Positions 1 through 7,796 of a DNA stretch of 36,774 nucleotides are shown here, piece by piece; the first letter of the stretch is position 1; the number at the start of each line of letters is the position of its first letter. The position numbers and the translations under genes are program-made. This DNA comes from an uncultured Acidiphilium sp. GTDB lineage: Bacteria; Bacillota; Clostridia; Christensenellales; Borkfalkiaceae. Under the pieces are notes generated by a model. The model searched no databases and had not been told where the DNA came from. It was given only the letters and a program-made list of their open reading frames with translations. The DNA lies in assembly GCA_902495325.1 (NCBI GenBank), contig CABUWK010000020.1:1-36774 (forward strand), written 5' to 3'.

Positions 1-84
1 AGACATAAGAGAGTTATTCCTTGTGTTTGTTGTTTTTTTGGTTATTTAACATTATACAAGGTTTTAACTCTCTTGTCTTTTTTT
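1..84 (+). terminator. Intrinsic terminator of an upstream gene outside the window
   Basis: A long inverted repeat opens the window. Bases 1-16 pair with 65-78 (AAGAGAGTTA with TAACTCTCTT, continuing outward with a two-base bulge), and CCTTGT at 19-24 pairs with ACAAGG at 56-61. Seven T residues follow at 78-84. This is the layout of a Rho-independent terminator for a plus-strand gene lying left of the window. It also argues against starting the first gene at the ATG at 21, which lies inside the hairpin. Confidence 0.75.
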
Positions 85-143
85 CAGAGAGTGTTTACAC
101 AAAATATTTTACACTATCGGTTTTGGGCGTATTGAGGTATGAA

Positions 144-635
144 ATGATGTTAAAATTCAGAAATGGTTTTTATGAAAAGTTATTTGTCGCGATATTTTGG
201 ACTGTTTTGATTATTCTGATGTGTTCTTTCAGTCTGGTTATGAGCAGTCTTGCCGGTCAGTCTGAAGATCATCCGATGGCGTTAAAGATTTTTGGTTGCG
301 CTTTTCTGTGTGTTTGGTTTCTGTTTTTTCTTTCTGCATTTGTTTTTACTAAAAAAGTAGTTGTAACGAAGGAAAAAATAGTTGTCAAAAGATTGTGGCG
401 AAAAATATGGTCGCTTGATGGTAACGACATAAAAGAATGTAAATGTTCTTACCCTGCCAACCTGTATTTTAATATTCCCAACGAAAGGATGATGAAATTT
501 ATTTTAAAAAGTACCGATGATTATGCGATGAGGGAATGCAGGTTCGGTCGTTATACGTGTACGATATATTTATCTGTAAAAAATGTAAAAAAGATGGAAG
601 AAATGGGATATAATGTAAGCTTTCCCAACCGTTAG
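144..635 (+). CDS. Small two-pass membrane protein, unknown function
   Basis: I do not recognise this 163-aa protein. Two hydrophobic segments lie near residues 13-35 and 48-69, separated by a short polar loop (GQSEDHP). A soluble, beta-rich tail of about 90 residues with many Lys/Arg follows. The layout of a hydrophobic pair then a strand-rich tail beginning KKVVVTKEKIVVKRLWRK resembles bacterial PH-like membrane proteins, but that is only a guess at fold. I chose ATG 144 because GAGG at 134-137 is well placed and the upstream ATG at 21 lies in a terminator hairpin. Base composition is clearly more AT-rich than in the pyr genes downstream, which may reflect separate origin. It is followed after 45 bases by another unknown gene and may be co-transcribed with it. 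Confidence 0.6.
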   Translation: MMLKFRNGFYEKLFVAIFWTVLIILMCSFSLVMSSLAGQSEDHPMALKIFGCAFLCVWFLFFLSAFVFTKKVVVTKEKIVVKRLWRKIWSLDGNDIKECKCSYPANLYFNIPNERMMKFILKSTDDYAMRECRFGRYTCTIYLSVKNVKKMEEMGYNVSFPNR

Positions 636-680
636 TTCCTGAATGGCGTGATTGAAAAATAAAAACATCGGGTGAATAAA

Positions 681-1250
681 ATGAGTGATAGAATGATAGA
701 AGAAATTTTAAGTCAAGTAATGCAAACAAAAGCAATGTGCGCCCTTTTTACGGACGAAGCAGATACTGACAAATTTCAAGTCGTAAAAATAAACAAATTT
801 AATCGGGACTGTATTTTTGCTACCTCTTATAACCAATACGGTCAAATTGACGGTAGCGAGTATATATCTTTGAGAAAACTCATAAAAATCGAAACAAATT
901 CTGAATATTTGCAGGCTTTAAGTATTCTTGACGAGTACCGCAACAAATCTGCGGAAAAGAATGAATTTACATCTTTAAAAGAAATGCTTGATTATGCTAA
1001 ATATCATAATAAAGTTTGCGAAATCGAACTTTGTGACAGTGGTTTGCAAGATGCGGTCGGGTTTATTTCCGAAATAACAAAAGAAGGGCTTACTGTTCAG
1101 TCGGTTAATGAGTTCGGCGAACAAGACGGAGAAGCAATTTTATTTTTGTCGGATATTACTGCTTTATCATTTGGATCAGACGATACCGAAAAAATTGAAA
1201 TTTTATACCGGGAAAAAGAGAAACGAAAGAATGAGCCGACTTGCCTGTGA
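681..1250 (+). CDS. Unknown protein with internal duplication
   Basis: This is a 189-aa soluble protein with no signal peptide or membrane segment. It contains two related halves. Residues of the first half ending S-Y-N-Q-Y-G-Q-I-D-G-S-E-Y-I-S-L line up with S-V-N-E-F-G-E-Q-D-G-E-A-I-L-F-L in the second, and each is followed by a similar acidic stretch. Each half looks like a small all-beta (SH3- or Sm-like) unit with an F/Y-G-x-x-D-G turn, joined by a helix around residues 85-105. Duplicated domains of this kind occur in small Bacillota proteins of unknown role, some beside toxin or immunity genes, but no toxin is visible here. A GTG at 672 is in frame; I prefer ATG 681 because GGTG at 671-674 is correctly spaced as its ribosome binding site. 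The gene is AT-rich like its upstream neighbour. Confidence 0.65.
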   Translation: MSDRMIEEILSQVMQTKAMCALFTDEADTDKFQVVKINKFNRDCIFATSYNQYGQIDGSEYISLRKLIKIETNSEYLQALSILDEYRNKSAEKNEFTSLKEMLDYAKYHNKVCEIELCDSGLQDAVGFISEITKEGLTVQSVNEFGEQDGEAILFLSDITALSFGSDDTEKIEILYREKEKRKNEPTCL

Positions 1251-1339
1251 CAGGAATAAAAACTGCTCAGATGTCGGATATCGATATTTCACAAAAACCT
1301 TAAAAAATAGAAAATGTTTCGGAAAGAGCGGAAAAAGGA

Positions 1340-1368
1340 TTGACAGGAGAAGAGAAGGATGATATAAT
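1340..1368 (+). promoter_or_regulatory. Consensus sigma-A promoter of the pyr operon
   Basis: TTGACA at 1340-1345 and TATAAT at 1363-1368 are separated by exactly 17 bases, a perfect match to the vegetative consensus. Transcription should start near 1375, giving a leader of about 175 nt before pyrC. Confidence 0.85.
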
Positions 1369-1374
1369 ACAATT

Positions 1375-1510
1375 ACAGTTTTTAAGTCGGTACAGAGAGA
1401 CCGTCAAGATTGACAGCTGAATCGGGCGGCGCGGTCGTTCTTTTTTAAGGACGCGGCGTGTGTCTTTGCATGAAGTCTGATGTCTTGTCGGTTACGGCAG
1501 GATTTTTTTA
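1375..1510 (+). promoter_or_regulatory. Pyr leader attenuator with PyrR-like binding hairpin
   Basis: Three elements are visible. (1) A hairpin at 1388-1403 with stem CGGT/ACCG presents the loop ACAGAGAG; CAGAGAG is the core of the PyrR-binding loops of Bacillus pyr leaders. (2) Bases 1402-1410, overlapping the 3' arm of that hairpin, can pair with 1482-1490 with one mismatch and one wobble, as an antiterminator would. (3) Bases 1482-1490 also form the 5' arm of the terminator at 1482-1509. These alternatives fit a PyrR/UMP attenuator in which the bound hairpin blocks the antiterminator. The match to the PyrR consensus is imperfect, because the canonical C-G pairs next to the loop are replaced by A and A. 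No pyrR lies in the window. A second weak terminator-like element (GACCG 1399-1403 with CGGTC 1432-1436, then T-rich) is also present. Confidence 0.5.
1482..1509 (+). terminator. Leader terminator (attenuator) before pyrC
   Basis: Arm 1482-1490 (GTCTTGTCG) pairs with 1495-1503 (CGGCAGGAT) over nine base pairs including wobbles, with the tetraloop GTTA. A run of seven T residues covers 1503-1509. It lies 40 bases before the pyrC start, so termination here would switch off the whole operon. Confidence 0.7.
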
Positions 1511-1549
1511 TGCGATTTTTCTCTCCGTTCCGGCGGGCAAGGAGAAGTT

Positions 1550-2761
1550 ATGTCGATAACGATGGCGACGGAACAGGTTTTAAAGCAGCCTTTGGCGGAA
1601 TTCTTCCGCGGAAAAGGCGTTTTATCCGTTGTTTCCGATCGCTTTATTATTTTTCCCGGTTTTTGCGACGTTCACGTCCATTTGAGAGAACCGGGATTTT
1701 TTTATAAGGAGAGTATCTCTTCTGGAAGCAGGGCGGCGGCGCGCGGCGGATATACCGCAGTGTGTGCCATGCCAAATTTAAATCCCGTTCCGGATACGAG
1801 AGAACATCTCGAAGAAGAGCTTGCGATCATCCGGACAGACGCGGCGATCAAAGTTTTGCCTTACGGGGCGATCACGAAAGGGGAAAAAGGAGAAGATCTT
1901 TCCGATATGGAAGCCCTCGCTCCTTACGTGTGCGCCTTTTCGGACGACGGAAAAGGGGTGCAGAGGGAAGAAACGATGATCCTTGCCATGGAAAGGGCGA
2001 AAAAGCTCGGCAAGATCATCGCGGCGCACTGCGAAGACGAAAGCCTGTTATTCGGCGGATATATTCATGCCGGCGCCTATGCGAAAGCGCACGGGCACAG
2101 GGGGATCTCTTCCGAAAGCGAATACGCGCAGATCGAAAGGGATCTTGCGCTTGCAAAGAAAACGGGCGTTTCCTATCACGTTTGTCACGTTTCCGCAAAA
2201 GAGAGCGTGGAGCTGATCCGCAGGGCGAAGCGGGAAGGGGTGGACGTGACCTGCGAGACCGCCCCCCATTATCTCGTTTTAACGGAAGACGATCTCGAAG
2301 AGGACGGAAGATTCAAAATGAATCCGCCTTTGAGAGAGAAAAAGGACAGAGACGCGTTGATCGAAGGGGTTCTCGACGGAACGATCGACATGATCGCGAC
2401 CGACCACGCTCCCCATTCCGCGGAAGAAAAATCGCGCGGGCTGGAGAAAAGCTCTTTCGGAATTTCGGGGATCGAAACGGCATTCCCGGTTTTGTATACT
2501 TATCTGGTGAAAGAGGGGATCCTGACGCTCGGGAAACTGACGGAGCTTTTGTGCCTGAACCCGCGCAAACGGTTCGGGATCGGGCTCGAAAAAGAAGACT
2601 ATACGGTTTTCGAAACGGAAACTCCTTATAAAATCGATCCCGAAAACTTTGTTTCGAAAGGGAAAAGCACGCCGTTCGCGGGAAGAACGGTTTACGGAAA
2701 ATGCATGAAGACGGTACTCGGAGGAAAAACGGTATGGCAAGAGAATATGACAGAAAACTGA
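1550..2761 (+). CDS. pyrC: Dihydroorotase, type I
   Basis: PyrC cyclises N-carbamoyl-aspartate to dihydroorotate, the third step of UMP synthesis, in the cytoplasm. At 403 aa it is slightly shorter than the usual 420-430 for type I enzymes, mainly at the N-terminus. The zinc-site signature D-V-H-V-H-L-R-E-P-G gives His42 and His44. Further metal-ligand candidates are His160 (A-H-C-E-D) and the V-C-H-V-S motif near 210-213, and the catalytic Asp is Asp285 in A-T-D-H-A-P-H. The segment F-S-D-D-G-K-G-V is typical of type I enzymes that bridge the metals with Asp rather than a carboxylated Lys. The ribosome binding site AAGGAG at 1540 supports ATG 1550. The gene is first in the operon, directly behind the attenuator, and its end overlaps the start of carA by 28 bases, which suggests translational coupling. 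Confidence 0.95.
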   Translation: MSITMATEQVLKQPLAEFFRGKGVLSVVSDRFIIFPGFCDVHVHLREPGFFYKESISSGSRAAARGGYTAVCAMPNLNPVPDTREHLEEELAIIRTDAAIKVLPYGAITKGEKGEDLSDMEALAPYVCAFSDDGKGVQREETMILAMERAKKLGKIIAAHCEDESLLFGGYIHAGAYAKAHGHRGISSESEYAQIERDLALAKKTGVSYHVCHVSAKESVELIRRAKREGVDVTCETAPHYLVLTEDDLEEDGRFKMNPPLREKKDRDALIEGVLDGTIDMIATDHAPHSAEEKSRGLEKSSFGISGIETAFPVLYTYLVKEGILTLGKLTELLCLNPRKRFGIGLEKEDYTVFETETPYKIDPENFVSKGKSTPFAGRTVYGKCMKTVLGGKTVWQENMTEN

Positions 2762-3822
2762 TCCTGGAAGACGGAAGCGAATATTACGGCTACGGGTTCG
2801 GCGCAGACGAAGAGAGAGTATGCGAAGTCGTTTTCAACACTTCGATGGTGGGGTATCAGGAGATCGTTTCCGATCCCTCGTATACCTATCAGGCAGTTGT
2901 GTTCACTTATCCGCTGATCGGCAATTACGGGATCAACGCGGATGACGACGAAACGAAGAAACCGACGATCGGCGCGATCGTTGTCGGCGAATACAATCCG
3001 CATCCGTCCAATTTCCGCAGCAGGGAAACGCTGTCGGATAAGCTGAAAAAATTCGGCATTCCCGCGATCGAAGGGGTGGATACAAGGCGGCTTACCCGCA
3101 GCATCCGCGATTTCGGCAGCCGTCGCGGTATTCTCACCGACGTGAACGTTCCAGCGGAAGAAGGCGTGAAGAAAATTCTCGCGACTCCCGTCCCGCATGA
3201 CGCAGTGCCCCTCGTAACGAGCAAAAAAGCATGGTTTTCTCCCGCGGAGAAACCGTTTTACCACGTCGTGGCGGTGGACTGCGGCATTAAACTGAATATC
3301 GTGCGTTCTCTCAATCGCTGCGGGTGCGACGTGACCGTCGTTCCGTGCACCGTGACGGCGGAAGAAGTTTTAAAGCGTAACCCGGACGGACTGTTCCTCT
3401 CGAACGGACCGGGAGATCCGGAGGACGTGACTTCCGTTATTTCCCTTGTGAAAGACCTCCGCGGCAAACTTCCGATTTTCGGGATCTGCCTCGGGCATCA
3501 GATGATCGCCCTTGCTTACGGCGCGAAAACATATAAACTGAAATTCGGGCATAGGGGAGGAAATCACCCGGTAAAGAACTTATTGACGGGGAAAGTGGAG
3601 ATCACTTCGCAGAACCACAGCTACGCGGTAGATACCGCTTCCGTGGAAGGAACGGGGCTTGAGATCACCCACGTGAATCTGCTTGACGGAACGGTAGAAG
3701 GGCTGCGTTGCGAAAAGGACGGCGTGTTCTCGGTGCAGTATCACCCCGAAAGCGCACCCGGTCCCGAAGACAGCGGATATCTGTTCCGTATGTTCACCGA
3801 CGAAATGCAGAAAAGGAGATAA
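2734..3822 (+). CDS. carA: Carbamoyl-phosphate synthase small subunit
   Basis: CarA is the glutamine amidotransferase subunit of carbamoyl-phosphate synthase and passes ammonia through a tunnel to CarB. The 362-aa length matches the family. The N-terminal small-chain domain (L-I-L-E-D-G-S-E-Y-Y-G-Y-G-F-G; S-M-V-G-Y-Q-E; R-G-I-L-T) is followed by a class I GATase domain. The nucleophile is Cys252 in G-I-C-L-G-H-Q, and the other triad members are His337 and Glu339 in Q-Y-H-P-E-S. A longer reading from ATG 2701 exists, but GGAGG at 2720-2724 and family alignment place the start at 2734, inside the end of pyrC. It ends five bases before carB. Placement in a pyr operon suggests a pyrimidine-specific synthase, though arginine synthesis would also need its product. 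Confidence 0.95.
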   Translation: MAREYDRKLILEDGSEYYGYGFGADEERVCEVVFNTSMVGYQEIVSDPSYTYQAVVFTYPLIGNYGINADDDETKKPTIGAIVVGEYNPHPSNFRSRETLSDKLKKFGIPAIEGVDTRRLTRSIRDFGSRRGILTDVNVPAEEGVKKILATPVPHDAVPLVTSKKAWFSPAEKPFYHVVAVDCGIKLNIVRSLNRCGCDVTVVPCTVTAEEVLKRNPDGLFLSNGPGDPEDVTSVISLVKDLRGKLPIFGICLGHQMIALAYGAKTYKLKFGHRGGNHPVKNLLTGKVEITSQNHSYAVDTASVEGTGLEITHVNLLDGTVEGLRCEKDGVFSVQYHPESAPGPEDSGYLFRMFTDEMQKRR

Positions 3823-3827
3823 CGATC

Positions 3828-6800
3828 ATGCCGAAGAGAAAAGATCTGAAAAAAATAATGGTGATCGGCAGCGGACCGATCGTGATCGGTCAGGCGGCGG
3901 AGTTCGACTATGCCGGCACGCAGGCTTGCCTCGCCTTGAAAGAAGAAGGCTACGAAGTCGTTCTTTGCAATTCCAACCCCGCGACGATCATGACGGACAC
4001 GCAGATCGCCGACAAAGTATATATGGAACCGCTTACCCTCGAATACGTTGCGAGGATCATTCGTTACGAGCGCCCGGACGCGATCATTCCGTCCATCGGC
4101 GGGCAGACGGGGCTGAACCTCGCCATGCAGCTCGAAAAGAAAGGGGTACTGCGCGAGTGCAGAACGGAACTGCTCGGCACGAAGAGCGAAAGCATCGAGC
4201 GCGCCGAGGACAGGGAATTGTTCAAGGAACTTTGCCAGAGCATCGGCGAACCCGTCTGCCCGTCGGAGATCGCAAATTCGGTGGAAGAGGGGCTGAAAGC
4301 GGCGAAAGATATCGGATATCCCGTCGTTTTGCGCCCGGCGTTTACCCTTGGCGGAACGGGCGGCGGCTTTGCGGAATCGGAAGAAGAGTTCCTCGAAATG
4401 ATGGAAAACGCCCTCGAGCTTTCTCCCGTGCATCAGGTGCTTATCGAAAAGAGCGTAAAGGGATACAAAGAAATCGAATACGAAGTCATGCGGGATAAAA
4501 ACGACACGGCGATCGTTGTCTGTAACATGGAAAACATCGATCCCGTCGGCGTTCACACGGGCGATTCCGTCGTCGTGTGCCCCAGCCAGACTTTGACGAA
4601 CAAAGAATATCAGATGCTCAGAAACAGCGCGCTGAAGATCATCCGGAGCCTGAAGATCGAAGGCGGGTGCAACGTACAGTTTGCGCTCGATCCCGATTCC
4701 TTCCGCTATTACGTGATCGAAGTAAACCCGAGGGTTTCCCGTTCTTCCGCGCTTGCGAGCAAGGCGAGCGGATTCCCCATCGCCCGCGTTTCGGCAAAGA
4801 TCGCCGTCGGGCTTACGCTGGACGAGATCGTGTTGCCGAACACCCCGGCGAGTTTCGAACCCGCCCTCGATTACGTGGTCACGAAAATGCCGCGTTTTCC
4901 GTTCGACAAATTCTCCTCGGCAAGCAACCGCCTTTCCACGCAGATGAAGGCTACGGGCGAGGTGATGAGCGTGGGCAGAACGATCGAGGAGAGCCTTTTA
5001 AAAGCGGTGCGTTCCCTCGAGATCGGCGCCTCTCATCTGTGGTCGGCAAAGACGGAAAAAATGACGACCGCCGAATTGAAAAATTATATCGCCGAGGCGA
5101 CGGACGACAGACTGTTTGCCATGACCGAACTTTTAAGAAGGGGCGAAACGACCGAAACGCTGTTCGCGGCGACGAAGATCGACCGCCTGTTTATCGATAA
5201 GCTCGCGCATATCGTAAAAATCGAAAAATCTCTCGCCGCGGCGCCGTTTGACGCGGCGGAACTGAAAGAAGCCAAACGCTATGGGTTTTCGGACAAAGAG
5301 ATCGCACGGCTGTGGAAGGTCACGGAAGACGAGGTGACCGATTTCCGTCTCGGGAAAAATATCCGCCCGGTGTATAAAGCGATCGATTCGTGCGCGTCCG
5401 AGTTCGACGCCTATATCCCGTATTTTTACTCGACCTATGCGGAAGAAAACGAATCGCGCACGGACGGAAACAAGAAAAAAATCGTGGTGCTCGGCGCGGG
5501 TCCCATCCGTATCGGGCAGGGCGTAGAGTTCGATTACTCTACGGTGCACGCCGTGCAGACGATCAAAAAGTCCGGCTATGAGGCGATTATCATCAATAAT
5601 AACCCCGAAACGGTATCTACCGATTACACGACTTCGGATAAACTTTATTTCGAACCTCTGACGCCGGAAGACGTGATGAATATCATCGATCTCGAAAAGC
5701 CGGAAGGGGTGATCGCCTCTCTCGGCGGACAGACGGCGATCAATCTTGCCGAGCCTCTCGCAAAGCGCGGCGTTAAAATTATAGGAACCGATTGCGACGC
5801 GATCGACAAGGCGGAAAACAGAGATTCGTTCGAAAAACTGCTTCTGAAACTCGGCATTCCCCAGCCGAAGGGAAAAGCCGTCACGAAGATCGAAGAAGGG
5901 GTGAAGGTCGCGGAAGAGATCGGTTATCCCGTGCTTGTGAGACCTTCCTTCGTGCTCGGCGGAAGGGCGATGCAGATCGTGGCGGACGAAGAAGGGCTTC
6001 GCCATTATCTGAAAACGGCGGTGGAGATCGACGAGGACAGACCCGTGCTCGTGGACAAATATATCATCGGAAAAGAAGTCGAGGTGGACGCGATCTGCGA
6101 CGGCAGAGACGTTTTCGTGCCCGGTATCATGGAGCTTGTGGAACGAACGGGCATTCACAGCGGCGACAGCATCAGCGTGTATCCGCCGTTCAGCATTTCC
6201 GACAAGGTAAAAGGGGTAATTCTGCAATACGCGAAAAAACTCGGGCTTGCCATCGGAATCGTGGGGCTTTACAACATTCAGTTCATCGTGGATAAAAACG
6301 AGAACGTTTATATCATCGAAGTGAATCCGAGATCATCGAGAACGGTTCCTTTCCTCTCCAAGGCGACGGGTTTTTCCCTTGCGGACATCGCGACGGAGGT
6401 CATTCTCGGCAAATCGCTGAAAGAGCAGGGGATTTTCGGTCTGTATCCCGAAGAGAAAAAGAGACGTTACGTGAAAGTGCCGGTATTTTCCTTCAGCAAG
6501 ATCCGCGGGCTCGACGCTTATCTTTCGCCGGAAATGAAGTCGACGGGCGAAGCGATCGGCTACGACGACAAGCTGAACCGCGCTTTGTATAAGGCGTTGC
6601 AGGCTTCCGGCATGAAGTTGCAGAACTACGGCACGGTCTTCGTGACCGTGTGCGATCACGACAAGGAAGAAGCCCTTCCGCTGATCCGCAGATTTTACAA
6701 CCTCGGCTTTAATATCGAGGCGACGAGCGGAACGGCGCGGTTTTTGAAAGAAAACGGTATCAGAACGAGAATACTGGGCAAAATAGGAGACGGGTCGCAG

Positions 6801-7010
6801 GACATTCAGACGGCTTTGCGGCAAGGACACATTGCTTACGTAATCAATACGAGCGACGTGACGAACAACGGGCAGAATACGGACGGTTATAAAATCAGAA
6901 GCGTGGCGACGGAGAACAACATTACCATGTTCACCGCGCTCGATACGGTAAAAGTTCTGCTCGACGTGCTGGAAGAAACGACCCTCTGCGTTTCGACGAT
7001 CGATTCGTAA
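3828..7010 (+). CDS. carB: Carbamoyl-phosphate synthase large subunit
   Basis: CarB makes carbamoyl phosphate from bicarbonate, ammonia from CarA, and two ATP. The 1060-aa protein has the expected duplicated layout: two ATP-grasp halves, starting I-M-V-I-G-S-G-P-I-V-I-G-Q at residue about 10 and I-V-V-L-G-A-G-P-I-R-I-G-Q near 550, joined by an oligomerisation segment. A C-terminal methylglyoxal-synthase-like domain (from about 930) would host allosteric effectors such as UMP. Both glycine-rich loops (L-G-G-T-G-G-G and V-L-G-G-R-A-M) and both E-V-N-P-R motifs are intact. An in-frame extension upstream to 3708 is spurious, because it overlaps carA and GGAG at 3815-3818 fits ATG 3828. It is followed by a 54-base gap before pyrK. 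Confidence 0.96.
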   Translation: MPKRKDLKKIMVIGSGPIVIGQAAEFDYAGTQACLALKEEGYEVVLCNSNPATIMTDTQIADKVYMEPLTLEYVARIIRYERPDAIIPSIGGQTGLNLAMQLEKKGVLRECRTELLGTKSESIERAEDRELFKELCQSIGEPVCPSEIANSVEEGLKAAKDIGYPVVLRPAFTLGGTGGGFAESEEEFLEMMENALELSPVHQVLIEKSVKGYKEIEYEVMRDKNDTAIVVCNMENIDPVGVHTGDSVVVCPSQTLTNKEYQMLRNSALKIIRSLKIEGGCNVQFALDPDSFRYYVIEVNPRVSRSSALASKASGFPIARVSAKIAVGLTLDEIVLPNTPASFEPALDYVVTKMPRFPFDKFSSASNRLSTQMKATGEVMSVGRTIEESLLKAVRSLEIGASHLWSAKTEKMTTAELKNYIAEATDDRLFAMTELLRRGETTETLFAATKIDRLFIDKLAHIVKIEKSLAAAPFDAAELKEAKRYGFSDKEIARLWKVTEDEVTDFRLGKNIRPVYKAIDSCASEFDAYIPYFYSTYAEENESRTDGNKKKIVVLGAGPIRIGQGVEFDYSTVHAVQTIKKSGYEAIIINNNPETVSTDYTTSDKLYFEPLTPEDVMNIIDLEKPEGVIASLGGQTAINLAEPLAKRGVKIIGTDCDAIDKAENRDSFEKLLLKLGIPQPKGKAVTKIEEGVKVAEEIGYPVLVRPSFVLGGRAMQIVADEEGLRHYLKTAVEIDEDRPVLVDKYIIGKEVEVDAICDGRDVFVPGIMELVERTGIHSGDSISVYPPFSISDKVKGVILQYAKKLGLAIGIVGLYNIQFIVDKNENVYIIEVNPRSSRTVPFLSKATGFSLADIATEVILGKSLKEQGIFGLYPEEKKRRYVKVPVFSFSKIRGLDAYLSPEMKSTGEAIGYDDKLNRALYKALQASGMKLQNYGTVFVTVCDHDKEEALPLIRRFYNLGFNIEATSGTARFLKENGIRTRILGKIGDGSQDIQTALRQGHIAYVINTSDVTNNGQNTDGYKIRSVATENNITMFTALDTVKVLLDVLEETTLCVSTIDS

Positions 7011-7064
7011 AAAACGAAGGCGGAACGCGTTTACCCGCAACAGGGTATCAGGAAAAGGAGAGAC

Positions 7065-7796
7065 ATGAAAAAGGAAATATTAACGCTTTTGTCAAATCGG
7101 AACATCGCCGATCATGTGTACGAAGCGGTTTTCGAAGGCGACGTTTCGGCGATCGGAAACCCCGGACAGTTCGTGAACGTGGCGATCGAAGGCTGTTATC
7201 TGCGCCGCCCTCTTTCCGTGTGCGATGCGGAAAACGGGAAGCTTACCCTCATTTACAAGGTCGTGGGAAAAGGTACGGAGATTCTGAGCCTGACGGAGCC
7301 GGGGAAAAAGTTCGATATGCTTGTCGGGCTCGGCAACGGCTTCGATCTTTCGAAAAGCGGGGATCGTCCCCTTCTGATCGGGGGCGGCGTCGGCGTTCCG
7401 CCCATGTACAAGCTCTGCAAGGATCTGCTGAAAAAGGGTGTCGTTCCGACCGTCGTTCTCGGTTTCAACAAGGCAGCCGAGGTGTTTTACCGGGAGAAGT
7501 TCGAAGCGCTCGGCGTGAAAACGATCGTCGCAACGGCAGACGGAAGCGTCGGAGTAAAAGGATTCGTGACGGACGCGATGAAAGATCTCGATTACACCTT
7601 TTTCTATACGTGCGGTCCCATGCCGATGTTCCGTGCGATCGAAAGCATTGCGAAGGGCGGCGGCGAATACAGTTTCGAAGAGCGCATGGGATGCGGATTC
7701 GGTGCCTGCATGGGGTGTTCCTGCAAGACGAAATACGGAAGCAAACGGATCTGTAAAGACGGACCGGTTCTCGAAAGGGAGGAAATCGTATGGTAA
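7065..7796 (+). CDS. pyrK: Dihydroorotate dehydrogenase electron-transfer subunit
   Basis: PyrK is the FAD and [2Fe-2S] subunit that carries electrons from PyrD to NAD in class 1B dihydroorotate dehydrogenase. The 243-aa protein has the FAD-binding R-R-P-L-S-V motif near residue 45, a nucleotide-binding L-I-G-G-G-V-G-V-P-P motif, and the cluster ligands Cys210, Cys215, Cys218 and Cys230 in M-G-C-G-F-G-A-C-M-G-C...I-C-K-D-G-P-V. An additional Cys220 is present. AAGGAG precedes ATG 7065. The stop overlaps the pyrD start by seven bases, in keeping with the fixed stoichiometry of the PyrK-PyrD complex. Confidence 0.95.
   Translation: MKKEILTLLSNRNIADHVYEAVFEGDVSAIGNPGQFVNVAIEGCYLRRPLSVCDAENGKLTLIYKVVGKGTEILSLTEPGKKFDMLVGLGNGFDLSKSGDRPLLIGGGVGVPPMYKLCKDLLKKGVVPTVVLGFNKAAEVFYREKFEALGVKTIVATADGSVGVKGFVTDAMKDLDYTFFYTCGPMPMFRAIESIAKGGGEYSFEERMGCGFGACMGCSCKTKYGSKRICKDGPVLEREEIVW

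Noticed and set aside
21..143. N-terminal extension of the first gene from ATG 21
   Set aside because: The extension covers a strong terminator hairpin with a T-run and has no ribosome binding site; GAGG before ATG 144 is far better.
1762..2631. Long Arg-rich frames overlapping pyrC and similar ones over carB, galM and others
   Set aside because: They are out-of-frame shadows caused by GC-rich codons; the recognised enzyme is in the other frame.
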